DNA from: Acidobacteriota bacterium
Lineage (GTDB): Bacteria; Acidobacteriota; Terriglobia; Acidiferrales; UBA7541
Direction: 5' to 3'
Assembly (NCBI GenBank): GCA_013289585.1
Contig: JABCZR010000020.1
Span: forward strand, 1 to 64,000
DNA length: 64,000 bases
Shown here piece by piece: positions 1 through 8,766 of the stretch. A model generated the notes under the pieces. That model had not been told where the DNA came from. It saw only the letters and a list, made by a program, of their open reading frames with translations, and searched no databases. The first letter of the stretch is position 1; each line of letters begins with the position of its first letter. Made by a program: the position numbers and the translations under genes.

Positions 1-102
1 TCTTGACTGATACCGAACAGCGCGGGTTATCCCCCACACCGCCAGCGTCCCCGCGACTATGCCAAACACTATCTGAAAGAGGTCAGGATTTCCCACGTTC
101 AT
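1..102 (-). CDS. Partial membrane protein, N-terminus only
   Basis: An ATG at 102 opens a minus-strand frame that stays open for all 34 codons to the left edge of the window. The peptide begins MNVGNPDLFQIVFGIVAG and has one strongly hydrophobic stretch (about residues 8-25) followed by basic residues, as in a single-pass N-terminal membrane anchor. The rest of the gene lies outside the window, so no function can be given. A weak purine-rich site precedes the ATG by about 12 bases. The call rests on a plausible membrane segment in an otherwise featureless stretch; it could be chance. Confidence 0.35.
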   Translation of the reverse strand, partial: MNVGNPDLFQIVFGIVAGTLAVWGITRAVRYQSR

Positions 103-185
103 GCCTGGATGACCCTCATTCCGTAAGGGTAAGCGTCGGGGAGTCAGCGGTCCAGATGGGTGTTGGGCCGGTCGAGCGAATCAGT

Positions 186-211
186 CACTTGGACGATAAA
201 CGCCGTAACCG
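186..211. repeat. Copy 1 of a 26-nt near-direct repeat
   Basis: This stretch matches 7249-7274 at 23 of 26 positions in the same orientation. On the minus strand both copies can be read as VTA-(F/L)-I-(V/I)-QV with mostly third-base differences, so they may be remnants of a shared coding sequence rather than a recombination site. The two copies flank the DUF3604-HupE operon. Confidence 0.4.
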
Positions 212-278
212 TCCAAGTAAAGTATTACTTCACATCTCCGGTAAGGCGACTTACCAGGAGTTGGGCCAAATGAGCAGA

Positions 279-521
279 TCAGGATTTGGTGGATTGTTTC
301 TTTCTTCGCTCTTCTACGATGGCGCCAGCCGTGAAGCCCAGGAGGCCGCTCTCCATTTTGCGAATGATTTGCAGAACCCGCAGTGCGCCTGATGGATCAA
401 AATCTAGGGAGTACGCGGCAGCGTTCAACCTAACATAACCCTCTGGATGCTCGAAGAGTGTCAGGACTTGTTTCTGAGCTTCCAGTCCCCTTGACTCCAG
501 CTCCGAGTATGTCTTCTGCAT
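279..521 (-). CDS. DUF2019-like small protein
   Basis: An 80-residue protein taking the ATG at 521 as start. The core around residues 25-55 (HPEGYVRLNAAAYSLDFDP followed by GALRVLQII) resembles the alpha-helical DUF2019 family, HEAT-like single-domain proteins often found as immunity or orphan proteins near mobile regions. The frame stays open upstream to a TTG at 566, but the ATG gives the more usual family length. It overlaps the 3' end of the next upstream minus-strand frame by 61 bases in another frame, which suggests either a genuine overlap or a frameshift between two halves of one gene. Family call is by resemblance only. Confidence 0.45.
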   Translation of the reverse strand: MQKTYSELESRGLEAQKQVLTLFEHPEGYVRLNAAAYSLDFDPSGALRVLQIIRKMESGLLGFTAGAIVEERRKKQSTKS

Positions 522-898
522 CGTTCTGTTCCTACTGTTTGCCTTCTTGGGATCTGCGGCGCGCAAAGCCTCGCCTTGTTCGCTGTTCGCTCAGTCTGAT
601 CTTTTACCCACGGACCGATTTTCTGCAATGCACTTTGTCCATTAGGCGACGACAAAAGGTGAATCAATGCCAACGGTCCGGTCGTCAAGAGTGAAATGCC
701 TTGTTGGGCTGCAACAATCCTCCGGCATAGGTCGTCAAACATGGCCGGAAGGCTTCCGACCTCTTGAACTGAGAGACTGTAGGTAGTAGTGATCTCGACT
801 GGCAATCGAATGTCTCCCGCTATTGCATCAAAATTGAAATTCTGAGGCAGTTGTGGACAAATTCGACTTTCTACTAGCTTGGTCTGCGGTAACTGCAT
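461..898 (-). CDS. Hypothetical protein
   Basis: A 145-residue frame with no recognised domain. Residues about 1-110 look like a soluble mixed protein; the last 35 residues are rich in Arg and Cys and look like out-of-frame sequence, and this tail lies over the start of the DUF2019-like gene. A frameshift near 560-600 that joins this frame to the DUF2019-like one is therefore possible: the alternative frame is open from a TGA at about 594. It is given as one gene because no decisive break can be shown. Confidence 0.35.
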   Translation of the reverse strand: MQLPQTKLVESRICPQLPQNFNFDAIAGDIRLPVEITTTYSLSVQEVGSLPAMFDDLCRRIVAAQQGISLLTTGPLALIHLLSSPNGQSALQKIGPWVKDQTERTANKARLCAPQIPRRQTVGTERCRRHTRSWSQGDWKLRNKS

Positions 899-918
899 TT
901 CTGCCTAAGGTCCGCAAG

Positions 919-1281
919 TCATCGGATACGTGGTGGCTTACGAGTGAGAAACGGCTTGAAAAACTTATATTCATCAACACAATCAATAAGGCAACGTAAC
1001 CCACCGAGTGAGGTCATGAAAGGAGCGCTCATTCGACCCTCGATTGCTGAGAACAGGACTTGAGCAAAGGAGTCGCGGCCCAACATTCCGCCTCTCGTTA
1101 GGGATAACCCTGCAAGAATTGATTCAGGATGAGCAAGATTTGTCCTAATCCCGTGCAGTTCTTTGAACCATTCCAACTCCGCAGCCAGGAACAATCCCGC
1201 GAAACTCAGACCGCTTCCATGCGGACTGTAAGTTTTGACAGTTTCCATGGCCGTCCCCTGATATAGGCTGCTCGCTAACAT
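919..1281 (-). CDS. Hypothetical protein
   Basis: A 120-residue frame (start ATG at 1281, or internal ATG at 1248 giving 109 residues). No signal peptide, membrane segment or known motif is visible. It lies in the same direction as the two preceding small minus-strand genes and is separated from the next by only 20 bases, so they could be co-transcribed. It may be accessory-region cargo; function unknown. Confidence 0.35.
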   Translation of the reverse strand: MLASSLYQGTAMETVKTYSPHGSGLSFAGLFLAAELEWFKELHGIRTNLAHPESILAGLSLTRGGMLGRDSFAQVLFSAIEGRMSAPFMTSLGGLRCLIDCVDEYKFFKPFLTRKPPRIR

Positions 1282-1440
1282 GCGTGCTTCAGTTCGAAGT
1301 TAAGCGTTCCTGCATTATCGGAACCGCGCTCGCAAAGACACTATGTCGCTCAAGAGTCGAGACATAGTTCTGGAATACCGACGGGACTGGTTGACGTGTG
1401 ACTGCAATTCCACTTTCGGCCCAAAAAGAATGGAGCAAAC

Positions 1441-3792
1441 ATGAGCAGGAAGAATGGGTCTACAAGAAATTCCTTAGTGGCTTGGATTCTTGTGACGATG
1501 GCATCGGTCGTGTTGTTTGGTGCGGTGGCGCGGTCGAAGATGAATACAAACGGCACGCACCGGCGAACGGCAGACTCGGTTTTGGCAGCAGCCGTTCCCA
1601 CACCGGTAGCTCCTGTCGAGAACAATCCAGAGCGCAACGCTTACTTTGGCCAGACGCATATACACACAAGTTGGTCGCCGGACGCCTATATCTTCGGCAA
1701 CACGGTCACTGGGCCTGCAGACGCATACAAATACGCCATCGGCCAGCCTATTAAGCACCCCGCCGGATACGAGGTGCAGATCAGGACACCTCTCGACTTT
1801 GAGGGCGTGACCGATCATGCAGAATACGTTGGCGTTATGCGCCTAGCGAACGAACCCAATTCGTCGATCAGTAAGCTGCCGATCGCTCAGAAACTGCAAG
1901 TCAAGAGTCAAGCCGATGCCACGAGAATATTCCAATGGCTCGCCGCGAGCCTGGGCAAGAACGAACCTATCAAGGAATTACTGAGTCCCGAGATTACGAA
2001 CACCGTCTGGAAAGAGAATATCGCGATTGCTGACGAGTATAACAAGCCCGGCAAGTTCACTGCGTTTGTCGCATATGAATGGACTTCAATGCCGGACAAT
2101 CGGAACATGCATCGTAACGTATTTTTCCGGGATTCGACGCATGTGCCGCTAGCCCCGTATTCCTCGATCGATTCACAACACCCCGAGGACCTGTGGGCGT
2201 GGATGGACGCCCAGCGCAAAGCGGGCAACGAGTTACTGTGCATCTCACACAACGCCAACCTGAGCGATGGTCTCATGTTCCCCATTGACGTGGACAGCAA
2301 GGGTAAACCCATTGACGCCGCGTGGGCAGCGGAGCGGCTGAACAACGAGGTGCTGACTGAAATCAAGCAAGTGAAAGGCACTTCGGAAACTACCCCTGAA
2401 CTTTCCCCGACTGATGAGTTCGCTGGCTTTGAGCTCATGAATTATCTAATCGGACTCGACAACAGCAAGTCCAATCCACATGGCAGCTACGCTCGGGAGG
2501 CGTATAAGAACGGATTGGCATTGCAGGACAAACGGGGTTTCAATCCCTATAAGTTCGGATTTGTGGGAGCAGGTGATTCCCACAATACGGCTGCGTCCTA
2601 CAGCCAGTCTAACTATTTCGGTGACCACGCGATGATTGATCCCACACCGGAAGCTCGACTGTCAGGCAAGGTGGTCGCTGGAATGACCGTCATACAAACC
2701 GGTACTTCGGGGCTCGGTGGAGTATGGGCAGAAGAGAACACCCGGGCTTCGATCTTTGACGCCATGAGGCGCAAGGAAACCTTTGGGACCTCCGGTGTTC
2801 GGATTAAGGTGAGACTATTCGGTGGCTGGGATTATCCGAATGATGTTTTGGAAAAGAAGGACTGGGTGAAAATTGGCTATGCTCAAGGCGTGCCGATGGG
2901 CGGCGACCTTCCTGCGAAAAAGAGCAAGGAACCGACGTTCATTGTTTGGGCAGTGAAAGACCCGGTTGATGGCAATCTCGATCGCATTCAGATTGTCAAA
3001 GGCTGGTCCAAGAACGGCGAGACCTTTGAAAAAGTTTACGACGTTGTTTGGTCAGGGAATCGGAAGCCCGATCCGAAAACCGGCAAAGTTCCGGAAGTGG
3101 GGAATACGGTGGACGTCCCGAACGCCAGCTATACCAACACGATTGGCGTAACAGAACTAAAAAAAGTGTGGAAAGATCCAGACTTCGATCCCAAGCTGAA
3201 TGCATTTTACTATGCCCGTGTGATTCAAATTCCAACTCCACGATGGAGCACTTACGATGCCAAGAAGTTAGGAGTGCCGCCACCGTCATCGGTGCCCGCC
3301 ACAATTCAAGAGCGTGCGTGGACTTCACCCATCTGGTACACGCCGGCTGCTGAGGCACGAGCCAGCGGCAAACAAGATCTCACCGTGGCCGACATAACGG
3401 CTAAGGGTGGAGTGCCGCTTGATAATGCCCAATTGAATGAGCTGATCGTTGGCAAATCCATCTGGGTACGCAACAACGTCACCGGCGAGCATTTCAGGGT
3501 TCAATATGGAAGAAATGGCCAGTATTTGGTACAGCCGACGACGGGCAAAAGCGCAAAACAAACCAGTGAGTTCGGCAATTTGATGCGAAGCGCACAATAC
3601 GAGCAAGCTCCGGAATACTCCATTCAAAACGGCAAGATCGTCAATGTGATCGGCGACGGGACGCTTCAACTTGCTGTATATAAACAGGGCGACAAATACA
3701 TTGCCGCCCGTGGTAGCGAGTTCGGTTACGCGAACTACGAGATCATTCCGCCGGTCCTCAATTTGCTTGAGCCTGTAAAAGCCAAACCGTAA
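1441..3792 (+). CDS. DUF3604 family secreted protein
   Basis: A 783-residue protein with an N-terminal membrane/signal segment (residues about 12-31). Family hallmarks of DUF3604, a PHP-phosphoesterase-like group, are clear: NAYFGQTHIHTSWSPDAY near residue 62, FEGVTDHAEYVG near 120, a CISHNANLSDG stretch near 267 and GAGDSHNTA near 377. The His and Asp residues in these motifs are the expected metal ligands. The last 120 or so residues form an extra C-terminal region with repeated strand-like sequence, longer than a minimal family member. It leads an operon with a PPIase and three HupE-like genes, an arrangement that suggests an envelope metal-linked function. Substrate unknown. Confidence 0.85.
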   Translation: MSRKNGSTRNSLVAWILVTMASVVLFGAVARSKMNTNGTHRRTADSVLAAAVPTPVAPVENNPERNAYFGQTHIHTSWSPDAYIFGNTVTGPADAYKYAIGQPIKHPAGYEVQIRTPLDFEGVTDHAEYVGVMRLANEPNSSISKLPIAQKLQVKSQADATRIFQWLAASLGKNEPIKELLSPEITNTVWKENIAIADEYNKPGKFTAFVAYEWTSMPDNRNMHRNVFFRDSTHVPLAPYSSIDSQHPEDLWAWMDAQRKAGNELLCISHNANLSDGLMFPIDVDSKGKPIDAAWAAERLNNEVLTEIKQVKGTSETTPELSPTDEFAGFELMNYLIGLDNSKSNPHGSYAREAYKNGLALQDKRGFNPYKFGFVGAGDSHNTAASYSQSNYFGDHAMIDPTPEARLSGKVVAGMTVIQTGTSGLGGVWAEENTRASIFDAMRRKETFGTSGVRIKVRLFGGWDYPNDVLEKKDWVKIGYAQGVPMGGDLPAKKSKEPTFIVWAVKDPVDGNLDRIQIVKGWSKNGETFEKVYDVVWSGNRKPDPKTGKVPEVGNTVDVPNASYTNTIGVTELKKVWKDPDFDPKLNAFYYARVIQIPTPRWSTYDAKKLGVPPPSSVPATIQERAWTSPIWYTPAAEARASGKQDLTVADITAKGGVPLDNAQLNELIVGKSIWVRNNVTGEHFRVQYGRNGQYLVQPTTGKSAKQTSEFGNLMRSAQYEQAPEYSIQNGKIVNVIGDGTLQLAVYKQGDKYIAARGSEFGYANYEIIPPVLNLLEPVKAKP

Positions 3793-3854
3793 GGCACGCG
3801 GAAACGATATAAACAGCCGACAATTAGAAGAACCGACGAGGCCTTGGACCAGAA

Positions 3855-4823
3855 ATGAGTTTGACAACATTGGAGATGCAAGAAACGCAGCCCACGGTCG
3901 AAAGACCAGGGCTGCGTAGTTATTTTATGGGGATACTTCGCAAGGCATTTCGGGAGCCTCTCGTCCATTTCCTGATCATCGGGCTCGCGCTGTTCGGGCT
4001 CTATGCATGGATAGAGAGAGGACGCGCGAGCAACCGCAATTACCAGATTGTTTTGACCCTGGACGACTTGAGGCAGTTGGACATGTCTTTCGTATCGCAG
4101 TGGCACAGGCAACCGACCCCGGTGGAATTTCGCGCACTGGTAGAAAGTTTTATACGGCAAGAGGTGTTGTACCGCGAAGGGCTAGCGATGGGGCTGGATA
4201 AGGATGACACCATCGTAAAGCGCCGCATGGCGCAGAAAATGGAGTTCCTATCGGAAGATATGGCCTCGGCGCACGAGCCAAGCACCGATGAGTTGAAAGC
4301 CTGGTACGCCAATAACTCCCAGAAGTTTGCGCTGGCAGACCGCGCTGCGTTTCGCCATTTGTTTTTTGGATTTGATCGCCGCGGGCAAAACGCGCGGACC
4401 GACGCACTCGCGGCACTGAACAAAATCGCGGGTAAATCGGAAGACAGTCCGCTGGGCAGGGAATTAGCGGACCCCTTTATGTTTCAAGACTATTACGGCG
4501 ACCGCGCGCCGGATCAACTCGCAAAGGAGTTTGGACCAGCGTTCGCCATCGGCCTGTATAAGTTGAAGCCGAAAACGTGGCAGGGTCCGATCGAATCGGG
4601 CTACGGATGGCACCTAGTGTGGATCGAATCGATTATGCCGGGACGAATCCCCGCGTTTGAGGAAGTTGAGCCAGCCGTGAAGACCGCTTGGCTGGCGGAT
4701 CAGAAGGCCATGGAATGGCAAAAAGCCTACTCCAAGATGCGCGAGAAATATGAGGTCTTGGCACCTCAGCCGCCGCCGGAAGCAACTGAGTCCAAGGGCG
4801 GGCCGCCGGCGTTAGCGCCATGA
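3855..4823 (+). CDS. Parvulin-type peptidyl-prolyl isomerase (PPIC-like), membrane anchored
   Basis: A 322-residue protein with one membrane segment at about residues 40-55, then a SurA/PrsA-like periplasmic part. The N-terminal helical chaperone region (FRALVESFIRQEVLYREG near 95) and a C-terminal rotamase-like region ending in GPIESGYGWHLVWIESI (near 245) fit the PPIC fold. The tail is Pro/Glu-rich. It would help fold secreted partners, perhaps the DUF3604 protein next to it. It begins 62 bases after the DUF3604 stop and its own stop overlaps the next start by four bases (ATGA), so it is translationally coupled to the HupE genes. Catalytic activity is not assured from sequence. Confidence 0.8.
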   Translation: MSLTTLEMQETQPTVERPGLRSYFMGILRKAFREPLVHFLIIGLALFGLYAWIERGRASNRNYQIVLTLDDLRQLDMSFVSQWHRQPTPVEFRALVESFIRQEVLYREGLAMGLDKDDTIVKRRMAQKMEFLSEDMASAHEPSTDELKAWYANNSQKFALADRAAFRHLFFGFDRRGQNARTDALAALNKIAGKSEDSPLGRELADPFMFQDYYGDRAPDQLAKEFGPAFAIGLYKLKPKTWQGPIESGYGWHLVWIESIMPGRIPAFEEVEPAVKTAWLADQKAMEWQKAYSKMREKYEVLAPQPPPEATESKGGPPALAP

Positions 4824-5833
4824 AGGCGTCGCGACATTGGTGCGTGGCGTTGATAATGATCGCCGGCGCGGCGTTCGTTCCATCCTGTACGGCCCACGAG
4901 ACGCGGCCTGCATACCTAGAGATTAAGGAAATCTCTCCTGACCATTACGACGTTGTGTGGCGCACGCCGGTGAACGCTGGCATGCGTCTGCCGATCGTGC
5001 TGCAACTGCCCCCTGAGGCGAAAAGCGTTACTGCGCCAACCACGCAAGAACTTACCGATTCCCTACTTGAGCGGCGTTCGATTGTGGTTGCGGGAGGCTT
5101 GGGCGGAAAGCGAGTCGACTTTGTCGGGTTGCAGGGCACCATCACGGACGTCTTGGTGCGCGTGCAACTAATAGATGGTCGAAGTTGGTCGACCATCGTG
5201 CGGCCATCGCAGGCGTGGATCGACATTACTCCAAACCAGGGGCGGCTGGGTGTTGCCGGAACGTATGTAGCGCATGGCATTCGGCACATTTTATTTGGAC
5301 CGGACCACCTTCTCTTCGTGCTGGGGTTACTGCTCATCGTGAAAAACCGCTGGATGCTTCTAAAAACGATCACCGCCTTCACAGTGGCACACAGCATCAC
5401 ATTGGCGATTGCGACGCTAGGCTACGCAAACGCGCCAACGCTGCCGCTCAACGCCGCAATCGCGTTGAGCATCTTGTTTTTGGGGCCGGAGATTGTAAAG
5501 GTGTGGCGGGGCGAATCGAGTTTTACGATCCGTCATCCCTGGGTAGTGGCGTTTGCGTTCGGGTTACTGCATGGATTTGGATTTGCGAGTGCACTGACCA
5601 GTGCGGGATTGCCATCGAATGAACTGCCCTGGGCGCTTTTGAGTTTCAACGTAGGTGTCGAGATCGGGCAGGTGGGCTTTGTAATTTTGATTTTGTTGCT
5701 GGAGCGCGCATTTCGCGTACTGGAAATTCGCTGGCCGCGCGTGGTCGAAGCGCTTCCCGGGTATGCAGTGGGCTCGTTAGGAGCATTCTGGACCATCCAG
5801 CGCGTGGCGATCTTGGCTGGAGTAATGCGATGA
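4820..5833 (+). CDS. HupE/UreJ_2 family membrane protein with periplasmic N-domain
   Basis: A 337-residue protein with a signal peptide (residues 1-25), a soluble domain of about 120 residues, then several membrane helices. The membrane part carries the family motif HGIRHILFGPDHLLF near residue 155, later AFTVAHSITL and HGFGFASAL, whose conserved His/Asp residues are thought to handle Ni or Co in HupE/UreJ proteins. Starts inside the previous stop (ATGA) and ends in the same way with the next gene, so the three HupE-like genes are made together. Transport of a divalent metal is a family inference; the ion is not known. Confidence 0.82.
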   Translation: MKASRHWCVALIMIAGAAFVPSCTAHETRPAYLEIKEISPDHYDVVWRTPVNAGMRLPIVLQLPPEAKSVTAPTTQELTDSLLERRSIVVAGGLGGKRVDFVGLQGTITDVLVRVQLIDGRSWSTIVRPSQAWIDITPNQGRLGVAGTYVAHGIRHILFGPDHLLFVLGLLLIVKNRWMLLKTITAFTVAHSITLAIATLGYANAPTLPLNAAIALSILFLGPEIVKVWRGESSFTIRHPWVVAFAFGLLHGFGFASALTSAGLPSNELPWALLSFNVGVEIGQVGFVILILLLERAFRVLEIRWPRVVEALPGYAVGSLGAFWTIQRVAILAGVMR

Positions 5834-6438
5834 AGCGGCCGGTTTGCGGCTTGCTGGCGCGGTGGCTGCCGTTGGCGGTGGCGGCGTTGTGTTTTTCGCA
5901 GAGCGCCGAGGCACACGTTCAGAAGGGCGAAGCAATCGGATTTCTTACTGGATTGCGGCATCCGGTTTCGGGGCTGGATCATGTGCTGGCGATGGTCTCT
6001 GTTGGATTATGGGGCGCGCAATTGGGAGCGCCTGCGGTGTGGGTCCTGCCAGTTGCGTTTCCCATGGTGATGGCGCTTGGTGGAATGATGGGCCTGATGG
6101 GAATTCCCCTTCCTGGAACTGAATATGGAATTGCGGCGTCCATGATTCTGCTTGGGGCGGTGGTCTTCTTTGAGTTGAAACCGCCGCTATGGGTAGCGGG
6201 CTCGCTGGTGGCATTTTTCGCGATTTTTCACGGGCACGCGCACGGAACGGAATTGCCCCCCGGACAAAACGGCTTGCTCTACAGCATGGGATTTGTGTGC
6301 GCGACGGGATTGCTGCACGGTGTGGGGATCTTGATCGGGCTGGTGCACCGTTGGACGTGGGGGCAGATGTTTTTGCGATTGGCGGGAGCGTTTACTGCAT
6401 CGATGGGCGTGTTTTTCGTCTGGAAGGCGTTCGCATGA
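5830..6438 (+). CDS. HupE/UreJ family permease
   Basis: A 202-residue protein with a cleavable-type N-terminus followed by six or so hydrophobic helices. Just after the signal it has GLRHPVSGLDHVLAMVSVG, the classic HupE/UreJ signature, and later FHGHAHGTELP, a His-rich motif found in nickel-linked members. The length is the usual family size. Four-base overlaps on both sides show tight coupling with the neighbouring HupE-like genes. No hydrogenase or urease genes are visible in the window, so the linkage here is to the DUF3604 protein rather than to a nickel enzyme. Confidence 0.85.
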   Translation: MKRPVCGLLARWLPLAVAALCFSQSAEAHVQKGEAIGFLTGLRHPVSGLDHVLAMVSVGLWGAQLGAPAVWVLPVAFPMVMALGGMMGLMGIPLPGTEYGIAASMILLGAVVFFELKPPLWVAGSLVAFFAIFHGHAHGTELPPGQNGLLYSMGFVCATGLLHGVGILIGLVHRWTWGQMFLRLAGAFTASMGVFFVWKAFA

Positions 6439-7037
6439 AGCGCGCACGTTTGATCGTGCTGGCGACAGCGACAACGGTTTTCTTCTTGTGCCCCCCACCT
6501 GCCTCGGCACATTTAAATTCGACAGGAATGGGGCCGATGTATGACGGGTTACTGCATTTTCTCCTTAGTCCGGAGGATATTGTGCCGGTGGTGGCGCTCG
6601 CGCTGCTCGCGGGCTTGCGCGGGCCGGAATATGGCAGGCGGGCGCTTTTTCTGCTTCCGGTGAGTTGGTTTGTGGGATGTTTTCTGGGAACGATGTTTCA
6701 GTGGGCCACGTCATGGCCAGTGGCTGCGATTTCCTTTCTGATTTTCGGCGGTTTGGTAGCTGCAAATGCGCAATTGTCGTTGCGCGCGATGACTGTGCTG
6801 GCCGGTTTACTAGGATTGGTGCACGGCTGGATGAATGGCGCCGGAGTGCCGTGGTCATTCTCGCTAGTCGGTGCGTATGCGGGATTGGTGGCTGGAGTAT
6901 TTGTAGTTGTGGCGCTAGTGTCGGCGTTCGTGATTAGGCTGCGACCGCCATGGACAAGGATCGCGGTGCGCGTGGCTGGAAGCTGGATTGTTGCGACCGG
7001 ATTGTTGTTGCTCGGCTGGTCGGCGCGGCGCGGGTGA
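6435..7037 (+). CDS. HupE-like membrane protein, third of the operon
   Basis: A 200-residue membrane protein starting at ATG 6435, chosen because it overlaps the previous stop by four bases and opens a clean signal peptide (MKRARLIVLATATTVFFLCP). A longer frame opens at 6189 but that part lies over the previous gene. The mature protein starts with a His (AHLNSTGMGPMYDGLLHF), keeps small-residue-rich helices and the LGLVHGWMNGAG motif, but lacks the HPxxGxDH signature of its neighbour, so it is a diverged member. Its last 28 residues have a close relative encoded at 17523-17609. Confidence 0.75.
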   Translation: MKRARLIVLATATTVFFLCPPPASAHLNSTGMGPMYDGLLHFLLSPEDIVPVVALALLAGLRGPEYGRRALFLLPVSWFVGCFLGTMFQWATSWPVAAISFLIFGGLVAANAQLSLRAMTVLAGLLGLVHGWMNGAGVPWSFSLVGAYAGLVAGVFVVVALVSAFVIRLRPPWTRIAVRVAGSWIVATGLLLLGWSARRG

Positions 7038-7345
7038 CCACGGAAAGTCTAAGCTGGCGGGTGGTGTCCAAGTGGTTGCCTCGTTCACGCGCTTGCGAAA
7101 AATCTAATAAGCCTCTCTGAGTACTTGCCTTTGCGTTAGTCGCGGCCAAAAGCTCAAGTACCGCCACCATTTCGACGAATCCTTCACGAGGATTCTCCAC
7201 CTTAAGATAGTCTCGGTCGTTTTGTCGGCTGCACGGAAACCATCGCGGCACTTGGATGATTAACGCGGTAACCGGACATCTGAAAACGATCCAAAAGCAC
7301 ATGATTGCATAACAATGTCGGCTCCTCGACCCGAGTAGACTGTGG
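7038..7345. other. Intergenic stretch with degenerate coding remnants
   Basis: No intact gene is seen. The minus strand can be read as a protein-like piece (for example ENPREGFVEMVAVLELLAA near 7145-7200), which looks like a relic of a lost gene. The stretch includes copy 2 of the 26-nt repeat (7249-7274) and ends where the IS110 remnant becomes readable. Confidence 0.4.
7249..7274. repeat. Copy 2 of a 26-nt near-direct repeat
   Basis: Matches 186-211 at 23 of 26 positions in the same orientation; the pair brackets the DUF3604-HupE operon and its upstream small genes. Confidence 0.4.
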
Positions 7346-8352
7346 TTGTTCGACGACCAAAGGCTCGGGAGAGTCGGAATCGGCGTGCGCTTAGGAATGG
7401 AGGCTACCGGATATTCACGCTGGTTCGAGCGGCTACTGGCTGAATTAGGTTTCGAGCTGTGGATCGGCGATCCCGCGGAAATCAAAACCAGACGAGTGAA
7501 GAAGCAGAAGACCGACCGCAAGGATGCCCAACTCTTGCTCAGACTGATGCTGGAAAATAACTTTCCTCGAATCTGGGTGCCAGATCCGGAGAATCGGGAT
7601 CTTCGACAACTGTTGTGGCACCGGCATCGGTTGGTGCAGATGCGCACGCGGATCATGAATCAACTGCAGGCGCTAGCGATGAACGAGGGCTATCGCTGGA
7701 AGAAGAAACTATTCAGCGAACAAGGACGAGCGCAGTTAGAGAAGCTCTCGTTAGCTCCCTGGGCCAGTCGGCGCCGGCAAGAGTTGTTGGAGCTGTTGGA
7801 CCGCATGAATCCGACCATTGAGGAGTTAACTGCAGCGGTGGAGCGGGAAGTCAGGAAGCGACCCGAAGCACTGCGGCTGATGACGCATCCTGGCGTGGGT
7901 CCGCTTACGGCCCTGGCCTTCGTGCTGATCATTGGAACTTGGGAACGTTTTCCACGTGGCAAGCAGATCGGCAATTACGTGGGGATGATTCCGAGTGAGA
8001 ACTCCAGTGCGGGCAAGCAGCGGCTGGGGCACATTAGCAAGCAGGGCAATTCCTTGCTGCGCTTTTTGCTGGTGGAGGCGGCCCAAGCGGCGGCGCGGTG
8101 CAACCCGGACTGGCGGCGGCGCGGTGCAACCCGGACTGGCGGCGTCGCTACTTCCATCTGGCGATGCGTCGGCACAAGAGCATAGCCAAGGTAGCGATGG
8201 GGCGCAGGCTGGCGGTTCGGTTGTATTGGATGTGGCGGAATGGATGTGAGTATTCGCCGTCGTTAGAGTTCGGTTCGTACGCGGGGCAGCTCGGTACCGG
8301 ACATGGCGTGAAGCAAAGCGTCGTCCACATGATGGGGCACCCCGCTCCCTGA
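7346..8352 (+). pseudogene. IS110 family transposase remnant
   Basis: The frame from 7346 reads as an IS110 transposase from GMEATGYSRWFERLLAELGF onward, through QKTDRKDAQLLLRL (acidic catalytic region) to the C-terminal Tnp_20 domain with HPGVGPLTALAFVLIIGTW and KQIGNYVGMIPSE. About 50 N-terminal residues, with the first acidic residue of the DEDD nuclease, are missing; only a poor TTG start is available. Near the end a 26-bp tandem duplication shifts the frame: the true C-terminus (YFHLAMRRHKSIAKVAMG) continues in another frame to about 8352. So the gene is broken at both ends and cannot be active. Terminal inverted repeats were not identified. Confidence 0.88.
8087..8144 (+). repeat. 26-bp tandem duplication (2.2 copies)
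   Basis: Positions 8087-8118 are repeated exactly at 8113-8144, a period of 26. Because 26 is not a multiple of three, the duplication shifts the IS110 reading frame. Removing one unit restores a normal C-terminal sequence (ARCNPDWRRRYFHLAMRRHK). Confidence 0.92.
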
Positions 8353-8766
8353 AAAGGGAGTTTGAACGAGTAATCATGGTCGAAGTACGGATCGAAGAGA
8401 TGTTTAGGTCGGACTGAAGCCGATCGAAAGATTACAAACGAGCCATGGTCGTCGATGCAGAAAAAAGAAACCGAGAGAGAACGAAAGAGAAAAACTCTTT
8501 TAGGTGAAAAGAAAGAAGTGTGTCCAAAAAGTGTTGGACAGGGCCGACATTGTTAGAGATGTTCGGTTATCATCGAAGAGCGCGTGTACCTAAACATCGT
8601 GACGAAGTTCTGCTGTATGAGGAGCGACTTTCGCGTCCACAACGGTGGTGGATTCTCGGGCTGAACACATACGGCAGAAAGATCGAATCGGTCCGGGACG
8701 CGCTATTGAAGCTGTAGAGCCGGACGAAGAGGCTAAGCTAGGCGACCGTAGGAGCAAGTGGCACGC
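8353..8766. other. Gene-free stretch at element edge
   Basis: No convincing gene. It holds the probable 3' end of the IS110 remnant, a strongly purine-rich run around 8458-8520 and a short inverted repeat (TCCAA ... TTGGA near 8522-8537). A 65-codon plus-strand frame at 8520-8717 has no recognisable features and was left out. Confidence 0.4.

Noticed and set aside
3-392. Plus-strand frame of 129 codons at the left edge
   Set aside because: No domain, composition unlike a protein, and it covers minus-strand frames with better features.
6189-7037. Start of the third HupE gene at 6189
   Set aside because: The upstream part lies over the second HupE gene in another frame; ATG 6435 opens a clean signal peptide with a four-base overlap.
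7346-8352. IS110 remnant as an active element with a bridge RNA
   Set aside because: The N-terminus is absent, the C-terminus is frameshifted, and no clear element end or structured flank was identified.
8520-8717. 65-codon plus-strand frame
   Set aside because: No ribosome site, motif or relation to a known family was seen.
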